A DNA stretch of 64,000 bases, from the NCBI GenBank assembly GCA_035477595.1, contig DATIKM010000173.1:59637-123636 (forward strand). Direction: 5' to 3'. Source of the DNA: DATIKM01 sp035477595 (GTDB lineage Bacteria; Armatimonadota; Chthonomonadetes; Chthonomonadales; CAJBBX01). Below are positions 8,720-16,208 of the stretch, in pieces. The translations under genes and the position numbers were made by a program. Numbering within the stretch: position 1 is the first letter of the stretch; each line of letters opens with the position of its first letter. The notes below the pieces were generated by a model. It was not told the origin of the DNA, did no database searches, and saw only the letters and a program-made list of their open reading frames with translations.

Positions 8720-10345
8720 ATGAACGAGCCCCTGAAGCTCGACACCCTGATCGACGGAGGACTCGTGTTCGACGGCAGCGGCTCGCCGCCGGTGCGAGCC
8801 GAAGTCGGCATTGTGGACGACCGCATCGTCGCCGTGGGCGATCTCGTGGGAGCCGTCGCCGGCAGGCGTTTCAATGCGGCCGGCAAGCATGTCGTGCCTG
8901 GGTTCATCGATATCCATACGCACTCAGACATCAGCGTGCTCTTCAATCCGGCCATGGACAGCATGACCTCTCAGGGGGTCACCACACAAGTGGTGGGCAA
9001 CTGCTCGCTGTCGCTGGGTCTGGCGACCGACGACGATGTCTTCGCCTTCGAGAAGAGGTGGCTCGGAGCACACGGCGCGCGGATCACCTGGAAGACGATG
9101 GACGGGCACCTGCGTCGGGTGGCAGACGAGGGCGTCGCCACGAACTACGTTATGCTCGCAGGCCAGGGCACGATCCGCAAGCGCACCATGGGGTTCGACA
9201 GTCGCCCGCCCACGCCTGACGAGATGGCGCAGATGCAGGCGATGCTGGCGGCCGCGCTCGAGGATGGCGCGTGGGGCGTGTCGACGGGCCTTGAGTACAC
9301 GCCTTCCGGGTATGCAGGCGTCGACGAACTGGCCGCGCTCAGCGGGGTCGTCGCACGGTACGGAGGCTTCTACGCAACGCATCTGCGGAACGAAGGCGAC
9401 CAGCTCCTGGAGTCGGTGGCGGAAGCGATCGAGGTCGGCGAGCGGGCGGGCGTGCCCGTCCAGCTCTCGCACCACAAGGCCGAGGGCCAGCAGAACTGGG
9501 GCAAGGTCCATCAGACCCTCGCTCTCGTGGAGCAGGCCCGGGCTCGCGGCGTTGACGTCCAGATGGACCAGTATCCCTATACCGCCTTCCAGACCGCGAT
9601 GAGCGTGCAGTTTCTGCCGCCGTGGGCTCAGGTCGGCGACACGGACGCGCTGCTGGCGCGTCTGACGGACCCGGCGGGTCGGGCGGACGTTGTGGCCGAC
9701 ATACGCGCCAACCACGCCGATTGGGGCTCCGCCGAACCGGGCTCCCAGTGGGACCGCGTGGAGATCGGCTCGTGCCGGTCGGATCGGTCCCTCCAGGGGC
9801 GATCGATCTCGGAGATCGCGCGGGAGCGGTGCCAGAGCCCCATCGATGTCGTGCTGGACATCATCGTGTCGGAGCGCAACTTTGTGAGCGCTGTGAACTT
9901 CGCGATCGACGAGGAGGACGTGCTCTTCGTCATGGGGGCCCGACACACGATGATCGGGTCGGACGCTGTGGGCGTGGCGCCGCGCGCCCGGATGGCGGAG
10001 GAGCGCGTGCACCCTCGCTGCTACGGGACCTTTCCCAGGGTTCTCGGGCGCTACGTGCGCGAGCGCAAGTCCCTGAGCGAGGCGGAGGCGATCCACAAGA
10101 TGACCGGCCTGCCCGCAGCGCGGCTCGGGCTTCGTGATCGCGGCCGGATCGCCACAGCGTGTTTCGCGGACATCGTGGTGTACGATCCCGGCACGGTGAT
10201 CGACCGCTCCAGCTTCCGGAGGCCCCACCGCTTCTCGACGGGCATCGAGGCAGTGCTGGTGAACGGGCGCGTCGCCTGGGAGGCGGGCGCTTCCACGGGC
10301 GCGCTCGCCGGGCAGGCGCTCCGGCGCACAACGCCGCGCGGCTAG
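8720..10345 (+). CDS. N-acyl-D-amino-acid deacylase family amidohydrolase
   Basis: A 541-residue enzyme of the D-aminoacylase/D-glutamate deacylase family, which hydrolyses N-acyl-D-amino acids. Visible features are IDIHTHSD with metal histidines H66 and H68, QVVGNCSLS with the conserved metal-binding cysteine C95, THLRNEG and LSHHKAEG with later metal ligands, and IGSDAVG near the C-terminus with the catalytic aspartate. I chose the ATG at 8720, seven bases after GAGGAG, over upstream in-frame starts that lack family sequence. It is monocistronic, and its stop directly abuts the stop of the convergent membrane-protein gene inside CTAGCTAG. Confidence 0.88.
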   Translation: MNEPLKLDTLIDGGLVFDGSGSPPVRAEVGIVDDRIVAVGDLVGAVAGRRFNAAGKHVVPGFIDIHTHSDISVLFNPAMDSMTSQGVTTQVVGNCSLSLGLATDDDVFAFEKRWLGAHGARITWKTMDGHLRRVADEGVATNYVMLAGQGTIRKRTMGFDSRPPTPDEMAQMQAMLAAALEDGAWGVSTGLEYTPSGYAGVDELAALSGVVARYGGFYATHLRNEGDQLLESVAEAIEVGERAGVPVQLSHHKAEGQQNWGKVHQTLALVEQARARGVDVQMDQYPYTAFQTAMSVQFLPPWAQVGDTDALLARLTDPAGRADVVADIRANHADWGSAEPGSQWDRVEIGSCRSDRSLQGRSISEIARERCQSPIDVVLDIIVSERNFVSAVNFAIDEEDVLFVMGARHTMIGSDAVGVAPRARMAEERVHPRCYGTFPRVLGRYVRERKSLSEAEAIHKMTGLPAARLGLRDRGRIATACFADIVVYDPGTVIDRSSFRRPHRFSTGIEAVLVNGRVAWEAGASTGALAGQALRRTTPRG

Positions 10346-11104
10346 CTAGATCGGCCCCCGAAGGCGGAGCCACTCTACCAGGAGGAACGACATGCGGTCC
10401 ACCAGCAGCGCAAACCGGGTCATGATGGTCGAGCCGAAGATGGCCCCGAAGCCGATCATGATGAGCCACCGGCCGAGCTGCGCGGTGTTGCGGATCAGTG
10501 GCCGCTTGTGCTCGAACGAGAACAGGAAGTAGGTGAGCACTGAGACCAGCGTGACCAGGAAGATGCCGTTGTTAATCGCTCCCGAGATGCTGAGGCTGTC
10601 TGGCGAAGGGCTCGGGTTGCTCAGTTGCCAGAGCGTCGGCCAGAGCGGCCGGAACGAGTCACGGATTTGTGGGAAGTAGAGGTTCGCGAAGGACTGGAAT
10701 GCCTGGCCCGCCGCGAAACCGGCGAGGATGACGAGGGGAATGCGGCTCAGCCAACCGTGCTTGCGGCTGAAGACGAAGTAGGCCAGCAGCGCGAGCGGAA
10801 GCGCCCACAGCCAGAGCCACAGCCCCTTCTCGAAAACGGGCTCGTACCACCTTGGCCTGATGATCGAGGTGATGGCCATCATGGAGATGTACCCGGCAGC
10901 CAGGCCTACATAGACATGCTCGAACAGGCGGTAGATAGGGTTCTCGCGGTAGAGGATCGAGTAGAGCGCCAGCGTCGCGATTCCACCAAGAAACGCGTTG
11001 AACGCTGCCGAGCCGGGCTGCTGAAAAACGATGTAGCCGATAACCGCAAGCGGCCCGGCGAGCGCAAGGCCCACAATCCCGAAGATGCGGTCCTGCCTGT
11101 TCAC
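10346..11104 (-). CDS. Multi-pass membrane protein of unknown function (cluster gene 6)
   Basis: A 252-residue protein with six or more predicted transmembrane helices (about 8-28, 35-52, 64-84, 95-112, 120-142, 175-195, 210-232). Between the second and third helices it has ENPIYRLFEHVYVGLAAGY, which resembles a motif I recall from uncharacterised membrane proteins of several bacterial phyla. No enzymatic motif is apparent. It is the last of six co-directional genes that begin at 14469, and its ATG overlaps the preceding stop (ATGA). It is probably a component of one membrane complex with those neighbours, but the function is unknown. Confidence 0.75.
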   Translation of the reverse strand: MNRQDRIFGIVGLALAGPLAVIGYIVFQQPGSAAFNAFLGGIATLALYSILYRENPIYRLFEHVYVGLAAGYISMMAITSIIRPRWYEPVFEKGLWLWLWALPLALLAYFVFSRKHGWLSRIPLVILAGFAAGQAFQSFANLYFPQIRDSFRPLWPTLWQLSNPSPSPDSLSISGAINNGIFLVTLVSVLTYFLFSFEHKRPLIRNTAQLGRWLIMIGFGAIFGSTIMTRFALLVDRMSFLLVEWLRLRGPI

Positions 11105-11976
11105 GATGCGGTGCCTCCCCGCCCAATTCCAGGCCGACTGAGGAACATGGCCACGTTGCCGATGGTGATGGACAGGATCACCAGTGCGAACGCGGCGGAC
11201 AGCGGCGCCATGTACTGGCGCCCCATGCCGTAGGTGCCCGTCCCATTTCGCACGTTCAGCTGCTCGTAGTCATAGGCGCCCTTCGCACCCCACAGCACGC
11301 CGGCGAGCTGGCGCGACGAGTAGTACGGCAGGGACTCCGGGGCCATCACGCTTGTCGGACAGAAGCCCACGAGCACGCCAGGCTTGATGAACTGCATCCA
11401 GACCATGTGGGTCGCGGCCGCCGATATCTCGATGACCATATGCACGTCGTCGATGCTCCTCACCCCTTCCATCACGGCGAAAGCATCGAGCGGCCTCTTC
11501 TCCACGAAGTCCTGCCTGACCGTCTTTCGGAAGTCGGCGTTTATGCCCTTCACGAAGTTGTTGGCGCTCGCCTGGAAGCCGAGGTGCACCCAGTCGCGGC
11601 CGTACACGTAATCGAAGCGCGGCGCCATCTCGCGCACGATGTCTAGGATCACCTGAGCGCCCGGCGCGGTGAACGAGCTCAACGCAAAGCGGATGCGCCG
11701 GCTCATCATGTGCTCAAGCAGCGCGCGAGTCTGCCCACCATTCTCCCCTCGCGTCGCCTTCGACCACGTCGACGAGAGCAGTATTATCTTGTCCGGCGGC
11801 GTAGCATCGACTGTCTTCCAGAGCGACTCGCTCATCGGGTCGATGGCGTTCGGCATGGTGACGGGCCACAGAACGGGAATGGCCACGACCACCAGCAGCA
11901 GCAGGTAGAGGATGCGCCGGTCGATGTTCTGGAGCTTCCAGAGGATGTTGCTTCGCTTGTCGGTCGTAGGGTCCAT
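11101..11976 (-). CDS. Membrane-anchored protein of unknown function (cluster gene 5)
   Basis: A 291-residue protein with one N-terminal helix (about 19-36), a soluble domain of about 210 residues, and a C-terminal helix (about 258-280). The soluble domain starts with an IILLSSTW strand and contains SKATRGENGGQTRALLEHM, RIRFALSSF and YGRDWVHLGF, an alternating beta/alpha pattern suggesting a Rossmann-like fold. I recognise no catalytic motif. The ATG at 11976 is preceded by GGGAGG at seven bases; an upstream in-frame start would run into the neighbouring gene. The two anchors place the domain on one face of the membrane, probably outside. Function unknown. Confidence 0.75.
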   Translation of the reverse strand: MDPTTDKRSNILWKLQNIDRRILYLLLLVVVAIPVLWPVTMPNAIDPMSESLWKTVDATPPDKIILLSSTWSKATRGENGGQTRALLEHMMSRRIRFALSSFTAPGAQVILDIVREMAPRFDYVYGRDWVHLGFQASANNFVKGINADFRKTVRQDFVEKRPLDAFAVMEGVRSIDDVHMVIEISAAATHMVWMQFIKPGVLVGFCPTSVMAPESLPYYSSRQLAGVLWGAKGAYDYEQLNVRNGTGTYGMGRQYMAPLSAAFALVILSITIGNVAMFLSRPGIGRGGTAS

Positions 11977-12007
11977 CTGCACGCCTCCCTCGCGCGGCGA
12001 ACGCGGG

Positions 12008-12826
12008 TCAGTCCCCGAAAAGCGCTCCACGCTCAATCCCGAGCCAGATGCGAAGCCCCATGGCGAGCGCGCCGAGGCCCACTCCGAAGTCGATCGCGCG
12101 CAGAGCTGGCAGGCTGACCACGCCCAGGACCCAGCTGCTCCACGTCTCGATCCGCAGGTTCGACGCCATGCCCGTCGCCGGCAGCCCCTGAGTTGCGATC
12201 ACGCCGAAGGAGAGACCAAGAAGGACGATGAGTGCCGACGCCATCAGGATAGACCCCTCGATCGACCGTATCCGGAAGGCCCGGTAGGCAGCTGAGAGGA
12301 TGAAGAAGGCGATCAGCGAGAACATGGCGGCGTCCATGTTCTGGTAGAGACCATTGAAGAGGTAGCCGTAGGTGGCGCGGATTCCGTCCGGCGGCGACTC
12401 CGTCCAGTTCGTCCAGAGCCCGATCACCAGCATCACCACCGCAGAAAGGATGAGGGCCACGCTGTTGTAGTAGCCCGGCTTACGCTTTGCGACATTGCCG
12501 CTGTGGATCCTCAGGAGGCTGAAGAGCCCCAGGCCCAGGATGAACGCGGCGAGCACTTCGGCCAGCGGCGATATCAGGGTTGGTATGAAGGGCGTCAGGA
12601 AGTTCTGACGCGTGACCATCCCGTTCTCGCTCACCACCTCACGGGTGGGCAGGAAGAACTCCAGCGCGTAGAACAGGCCCGCCACGAAGCACACCGTGAC
12701 CAGCAGGCGCCGCCGGTAGCGAGGCGGAGTGCGCGTGAGTGCGGCGATGATCGCCACGCTCGCCAGGGCGACGCCCACGACCGCGACCCAGAGCCAGACC
12801 CCCTGCGCTACGCCCAAACCCTCCAT
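12008..12826 (-). CDS. Multi-pass membrane protein of unknown function (cluster gene 4)
   Basis: A 272-residue protein with about seven hydrophobic helices (about 9-29, 41-58, 82-103, 121-141, 165-185, 194-214, 240-260). A polar loop with TREVVSENGMVTRQNFLTP follows the second helix. I see no transporter, protease or transferase signature. It lies 30 bases after the DUF6754-like gene and 31 bases before the anchored protein gene, in the same transcription direction. The regular spacing and shared membrane character suggest a subunit of a multi-protein assembly; the function is unknown. Confidence 0.72.
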   Translation of the reverse strand: MEGLGVAQGVWLWVAVVGVALASVAIIAALTRTPPRYRRRLLVTVCFVAGLFYALEFFLPTREVVSENGMVTRQNFLTPFIPTLISPLAEVLAAFILGLGLFSLLRIHSGNVAKRKPGYYNSVALILSAVVMLVIGLWTNWTESPPDGIRATYGYLFNGLYQNMDAAMFSLIAFFILSAAYRAFRIRSIEGSILMASALIVLLGLSFGVIATQGLPATGMASNLRIETWSSWVLGVVSLPALRAIDFGVGLGALAMGLRIWLGIERGALFGD

Positions 12827-12856
12827 CCCGTCCTCCCCTGCCCGACAGGCCGCGTG

Positions 12857-13690
12857 CTAGCCGACGAGGCCCCGCAGCGCGCGCAGCAACTCTTCCCAGC
12901 CGCCACTCCCGAACATCTTGTAGAAGAGCGGGGCATCAGCGGGGTACTGCGGCCCCGTGATCGAGAACGATATGCATCCGATGATGATGCACACCACGAA
13001 CAGTATCTTGCCCATATCCTGACCAGCGAGGCTGCCCGTGGGCACAGGCTCGCGGCTGAGGTAGGCGCTTGCGGCGTAGAACTCGTCGCCAATGATCACG
13101 TAGTCGCACGCAGCGACGAAGAAGGGCGTCTGGGTCGTGAGCGTCGTTCCAGCCACCTGAATCGCACCCACCGTGTTGGCCGTCTCGGCGAAGATGAGCG
13201 ACTCGGCGAAGAACGCGCCCATCAGGAACGTCGCCGCCACCTTCTGTCGGTGGATGATCCCGGACACGCCGGCCGCGAACGCGAACTGCTCGCCCGAGAT
13301 GAACTGGACAGTGTCCGGGTCGTAGCCCTCAGGGCGACCCTCGGAGCGGTAGGCCTCCTGGATCACTTCCTGCCCAACAGCGTAGAGCGCAGCATCGCTG
13401 ACGCAGAGGCGAATGGGCGTAGAGAAGCGAGCGGCGGTGCGCGTTATGTGGCGGAAGATGTTCAGCGCTTGGATGCCGACGATGTCCAGCCCCGACAGCC
13501 CGGGCACCATGAGGATCGGTCGACCCATCTCCGTCGCGCGCCCGACGGCCTCGTCGATGGCGTTCAGACCGGGAATCCGCCGGATAAATGGGAGGCGACC
13601 GTGCATCGCGCTGATGATGCGCCACAGGATCAGCCCCACCAGGAGCCCCATGAAGACGGCCACAAACCAGTTTTCGTCAGCGTGCAGCAT
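12857..13690 (-). CDS. DUF6754-like membrane protein (cluster gene 3)
   Basis: A 277-residue protein with an N-terminal helix (about 9-26), a long soluble segment with GRPILMVPGLSGLDIVG and ALNIFRHITRTAARF, a central hydrophobic stretch (about 155-175) and a C-terminal helix (about 225-245). The glycine-rich start, the central ISGEQFAFAAGVSGIIHRQK and the repeated phrases on either side of VCDY-type segments resemble proteins I recall as DUF6754; that family assignment is from memory and should be checked. Its 3' neighbour is the seven-helix protein and its 5' neighbour is a 109-residue protein that overlaps it by 14 bases. Function unknown. Confidence 0.68.
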   Translation of the reverse strand: MLHADENWFVAVFMGLLVGLILWRIISAMHGRLPFIRRIPGLNAIDEAVGRATEMGRPILMVPGLSGLDIVGIQALNIFRHITRTAARFSTPIRLCVSDAALYAVGQEVIQEAYRSEGRPEGYDPDTVQFISGEQFAFAAGVSGIIHRQKVAATFLMGAFFAESLIFAETANTVGAIQVAGTTLTTQTPFFVAACDYVIIGDEFYAASAYLSREPVPTGSLAGQDMGKILFVVCIIIGCISFSITGPQYPADAPLFYKMFGSGGWEELLRALRGLVG

Positions 13691-14006
13691 CCCGGGCCTT
13701 CCTCTCCGCGCGCTCGCGCCCCATGCGGTCCTGCGCGAGATGCTCGATGCGCTCGATCAGGCGCTCCACGTTCTCCCGCTTCTCCAGCAGGAGCGAGCCA
13801 CGCTGCATGGTCCCGAGGCCAATCAGCGGACCCAGCAGGGGTGTCAGGACCACGAGCCCCTGACTGGCCATGAACGAGATCGGCCGGTGCATCTCCAGCA
13901 GGAGCACCGCGGGCGTCTCCAGCCCCCGGGACACGACGTGTCGCGCGATCGTGTCGACGAGCTCGTCGCGCTCGGCGTCGGGCAGATCGTCTGGCCAGTC
14001 ATGCAT
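13677..14006 (-). CDS. Small protein with central hydrophobic helix (cluster gene 2)
   Basis: A 109-residue protein with an acidic N-terminus rich in aspartate and glutamate, a hydrophobic middle (MASQGLVVLTPLLGPLIGLG, about 46-65) and a charged, probably coiled-coil C-terminus (LLLEKRENVERLIERIEHL onward). The start ATG at 14006 overlaps the end of the PH-like membrane protein gene by eight bases, and its end overlaps the DUF6754-like gene, a packing that supports a real co-translated gene. It could be an adaptor or assembly factor for the neighbouring membrane proteins. No family recognised. Confidence 0.65.
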   Translation of the reverse strand: MHDWPDDLPDAERDELVDTIARHVVSRGLETPAVLLLEMHRPISFMASQGLVVLTPLLGPLIGLGTMQRGSLLLEKRENVERLIERIEHLAQDRMGRERAERKARDAAR

Positions 14007-14469
14007 CGGCGGTTTGCCCCTCACGGCAGCGGCGTACGGCGTCCAGAACCCGCTCGACCCCCGCCGGTCCATCCTCGGCAGTACAGCGCAGCAGCACGCC
14101 CCGAAATGCGTCCAGCCGGCTCGCCGAGCGCAACGGCGACAGAAGCACCTGATCGCCCGCGCGCGCCACTCGCACCACACGGCTCCACTCGATCTCCTGG
14201 CGGCTGAGGCCGCAGGTGACCGAGGCTTTGCGGGTCGAAAGGATATGGTGGACCGGGAGGAGGTACTCCGCCGTCGCGGAGAACAGCAGGAGGAGCGCGA
14301 CGGCACTGGCAAGCGGGGTGCCCATGAGGGCCCACCCGATGCCTGCAGCCGCCACCATCGCGACCACGACTACCCCCACCCGTCGTGGCGCCCGGTCGCG
14401 CAGCCGCACAGTCCAGCGTAGCACTTCGGTCTCGCCTGCCGCGCCCGCGCCACCTTCCGAGGAGGCCAT
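13999..14469 (-). CDS. Two-helix membrane protein with PH-like C-terminal domain (cluster gene 1)
   Basis: A protein of about 156 residues with two adjacent hydrophobic helices (about 30-48 and 52-72) followed by a soluble beta-rich region with LPVHHILSTRKASVTCGLSR and WSRVVRVARAGDQVLLSPL. The alternation and a final helix (GVERVLDAVRR) resemble bacterial PH (bPH2/YdbT-like) domains. This is the first gene of the six-gene cluster. The ATG at 14469 is used because a promoter at 14552-14581 puts the transcript start near 14545; an in-frame ATG at 14496 is an alternative. Confidence 0.65.
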   Translation of the reverse strand: MASSEGGAGAAGETEVLRWTVRLRDRAPRRVGVVVVAMVAAAGIGWALMGTPLASAVALLLLFSATAEYLLPVHHILSTRKASVTCGLSRQEIEWSRVVRVARAGDQVLLSPLRSASRLDAFRGVLLRCTAEDGPAGVERVLDAVRRCREGQTADA

Positions 14470-14551
14470 GGGCACTTGACCCCCAGATGGGCACATCGGT
14501 GATGCAGGTCTCCCGGGTGGGTTGCGCGAGGCCCGACGATGGCGATGCACA

Positions 14552-14581
14552 AGTATAGAGGAGCGGTCAATCGCATGTCAA
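14552..14581 (-). promoter_or_regulatory. Promoter of the six-gene membrane cluster
   Basis: On the minus strand TTGACA (14576-14581), an 18-base spacer and TATACT (14552-14557). The leader to the first gene at 14469 would be about 75 bases. It is divergent from the infC promoter about 80 bases away. Confidence 0.72.
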
Positions 14582-14660
14582 CGGAGGGCCGCGCACGCCG
14601 CCCCTTGCCGCCCATCATGTGCACACGTTGCGCGTGGTTCGCCGTGACGCCATGCTGCGC

Positions 14661-14690
14661 TTGACAGCCTCGCGGAGCCGATAGTATACT
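14661..14690 (+). promoter_or_regulatory. Promoter of the infC-rpmI-rplT-pheST operon
   Basis: TTGACA (14661-14666), an 18-base spacer and TATACT (14685-14690) place the transcript start near 14697, about 40 bases before the infC start. This and the opposite promoter account for the 268-base gene-free region 14470-14737. Confidence 0.75.
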
Positions 14691-14737
14691 CCGCCAGACA
14701 GTAGGACAGCAGGGCGCACCGCTCAGGGGGACCGCTC

Positions 14738-15268
14738 ATAAACAAGGATTTCCGCGTCAACGAGCAGATTGTGCGGCCACACCGCGACTACCCGCGTGTC
14801 CGCGACGTCCGTCTCATCGACGAGAACGGCGTACAGCTCGGCATCCAAAACGTGCGGGAGGCGCTCTCGCTCGCGCACTCCCGTGGCCTCGACCTGGTCG
14901 AGGTGGCGCCGACGGCCAGCCCGCCGGTATGCCGCATCGTTGACTACGGGCGGTACAAGTACGAGCAGGCCAAGAAGGACAAGGAAGCCGGGCGCAAGCA
15001 GAAGGGTGGCGACATCAAAGGGCTGTTCCTTCGGCCCGGGACCGACGATCACGACTTGGAGTTCAAGGTGAAGAACGCCGTAAAGTTCCTCGCCGAGGGC
15101 GACAAGGTGAAGGTGACCGTGCGGTTCCGCAGCCGAGAGATCTCCCACCCTGAGTTCGCCAAGCGCTTGCTCGACAAGGTGATCGAGGCCTCCGCGGACG
15201 TCGCGCAGGTCGAGAAGCCAGCGGCCATGGAAGGCCGCACAATGACGATGATTCTGGCGCCGAAGTAG
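14738..15268 (+). CDS. infC: Translation initiation factor IF-3 with non-canonical AUA start
   Basis: IF-3 binds the 30S subunit, discriminates start codons and prevents premature 50S joining. The protein has the usual N-domain (RLIDENGVQLGIQNVREAL), linker and C-domain (KVTVRFRSREISHPEFAKR). The conserved N-terminal INKDFRVNEQI is encoded upstream of the first GTG (14771). Between the in-frame stop at 14702 and that GTG there is no ATG, GTG or TTG. AGGGGG lies seven bases before an ATA at 14738 that encodes the conserved isoleucine, so AUA is the best start (176 residues); the ATT at 14768 would lose the conserved part. Rare starts in infC are known to allow autoregulation (AUU in E. coli). 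Confidence 0.88.
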   Translation: MNKDFRVNEQIVRPHRDYPRVRDVRLIDENGVQLGIQNVREALSLAHSRGLDLVEVAPTASPPVCRIVDYGRYKYEQAKKDKEAGRKQKGGDIKGLFLRPGTDDHDLEFKVKNAVKFLAEGDKVKVTVRFRSREISHPEFAKRLLDKVIEASADVAQVEKPAAMEGRTMTMILAPK

Positions 15269-15324
15269 GCCGCGCGTCCAACAAGCGCCATCCTTCAAGG
15301 TACGTGCGCCTCTGCGCGCGGCCT
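15267..15324 (+). promoter_or_regulatory. Inverted repeat in the infC-rpmI leader, possible L20 control element
   Basis: AGGCCGCGCG (15267-15276) is perfectly complementary to CGCGCGGCCT (15315-15324) across 38 bases in the 110-base gap before rpmI. The second arm is followed by TGTCC rather than a T-run, so it is not a simple terminator. In other bacteria ribosomal protein L20 represses the rpmI-rplT mRNA through structures in this place; that role here is inferred. Confidence 0.4.
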
Positions 15325-15378
15325 TGTCCTTGCCTGCCCCGTGGTCGCGTGGCTGGGCCGGGCGGGGGGGAGACCACG

Positions 15379-15579
15379 ATGCCGAAGCTGAAGACCCGAA
15401 AGACGGCTGCCAAGCGCTTCAGAGTGACCGCGGGCGGGAAACTCGTGCGCCGCTGTACGGGCCTAAACCACCTCATGCGCAAGAAGACACTTTCGCGACG
15501 CCGCCGTCTGCTGAAGGGCGACGTGCTGTCCAAGTGCGACGCGCGACGCGTGAGCCGGATGCTCGGGCAGGGCGCCTGA
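15379..15579 (+). CDS. rpmI: 50S ribosomal protein L35
   Basis: A 66-residue basic protein starting MPKLKTRKTAAKRFRVTAGG, the L35 signature, with HLMRKKT in the middle and an arginine-rich C-terminus. It is a late-assembling 50S component. The start ATG at 15379 follows GGGGGGAGACC and gives the normal length; upstream in-frame codons do not match the family. It sits between infC and rplT in the order common to nearly all bacteria. Confidence 0.96.
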   Translation: MPKLKTRKTAAKRFRVTAGGKLVRRCTGLNHLMRKKTLSRRRRLLKGDVLSKCDARRVSRMLGQGA

Positions 15580-15680
15580 GCGACGGCGCCATCTGCGAGT
15601 CCGCGCGGCTCGCCCATCGAGGGAACGGGACCGAACAAGCGGGCTGCCAAGCCCCTCCCGTCCGTTAGGAGAATGCAGGG

Positions 15681-16058
15681 ATGGCCAGAGTTAAGCGTGG
15701 ACCGACGGTCCGCAAGCGGCACAATAAGGTACTCGAGGCCGCGAGCGGCTATCGCGGAGGCAAGCACAGCCTCTTCAAGACCGCGAACGAGCAGGTACAG
15801 AAGAGTGGCAACTACGCGTACCGCGATCGACGCAACAAGAAGCGTGCTATCCGCAGGCTGTGGATCGCTCGCATCAACGCGGGCGCCCGCGCGAACGGTC
15901 TGAGCTACAACCGACTCATCGAGGGCCTGGGGAAGGCTGGCGTGGCGATCGACCGTAAGGTCCTGGCGGACCTCGCAATCGCGGCGCCTGCCGTGTTTGC
16001 CCAGCTCGTCGCCCAGGCGACGAGCGCTCTCGGGTCGACGGCAGCCGGCGCAGCCTGA
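15681..16058 (+). CDS. rplT: 50S ribosomal protein L20
   Basis: A 125-residue rRNA-binding protein starting MARVKRGPTVRKRHNKVLE, with the conserved RRNKKRAIRRLWIARINA and GLSYNRLIEGL segments. It is essential for early 50S assembly and in many bacteria represses its own operon. AGGAG lies upstream at 15667. The last 15 residues are alanine-rich and extend slightly beyond the typical end. It ends 150 bases before pheS. Confidence 0.96.
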   Translation: MARVKRGPTVRKRHNKVLEAASGYRGGKHSLFKTANEQVQKSGNYAYRDRRNKKRAIRRLWIARINAGARANGLSYNRLIEGLGKAGVAIDRKVLADLAIAAPAVFAQLVAQATSALGSTAAGAA

Positions 16059-16208
16059 CTTCGCAGACATCTACGTCACCGCACCGCCAGCGTCCCGGCG
16101 AGCGTCTTCCCGGCCTGACCGATGGAAGCCCGCTTCCCGGGGCGTTGTTGCGACAGGGGCGGCGCCACTCAGGAGGCGCCGCAGGACCGCGGACCTCGAG
16201 GAGCCAGG

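Noticed and set aside
16059..16208. T-box leader upstream of pheS
   Set aside because: No T-box consensus or strong specifier-loop structure was visible in the 150-base gap, and the genes follow rplT directly.
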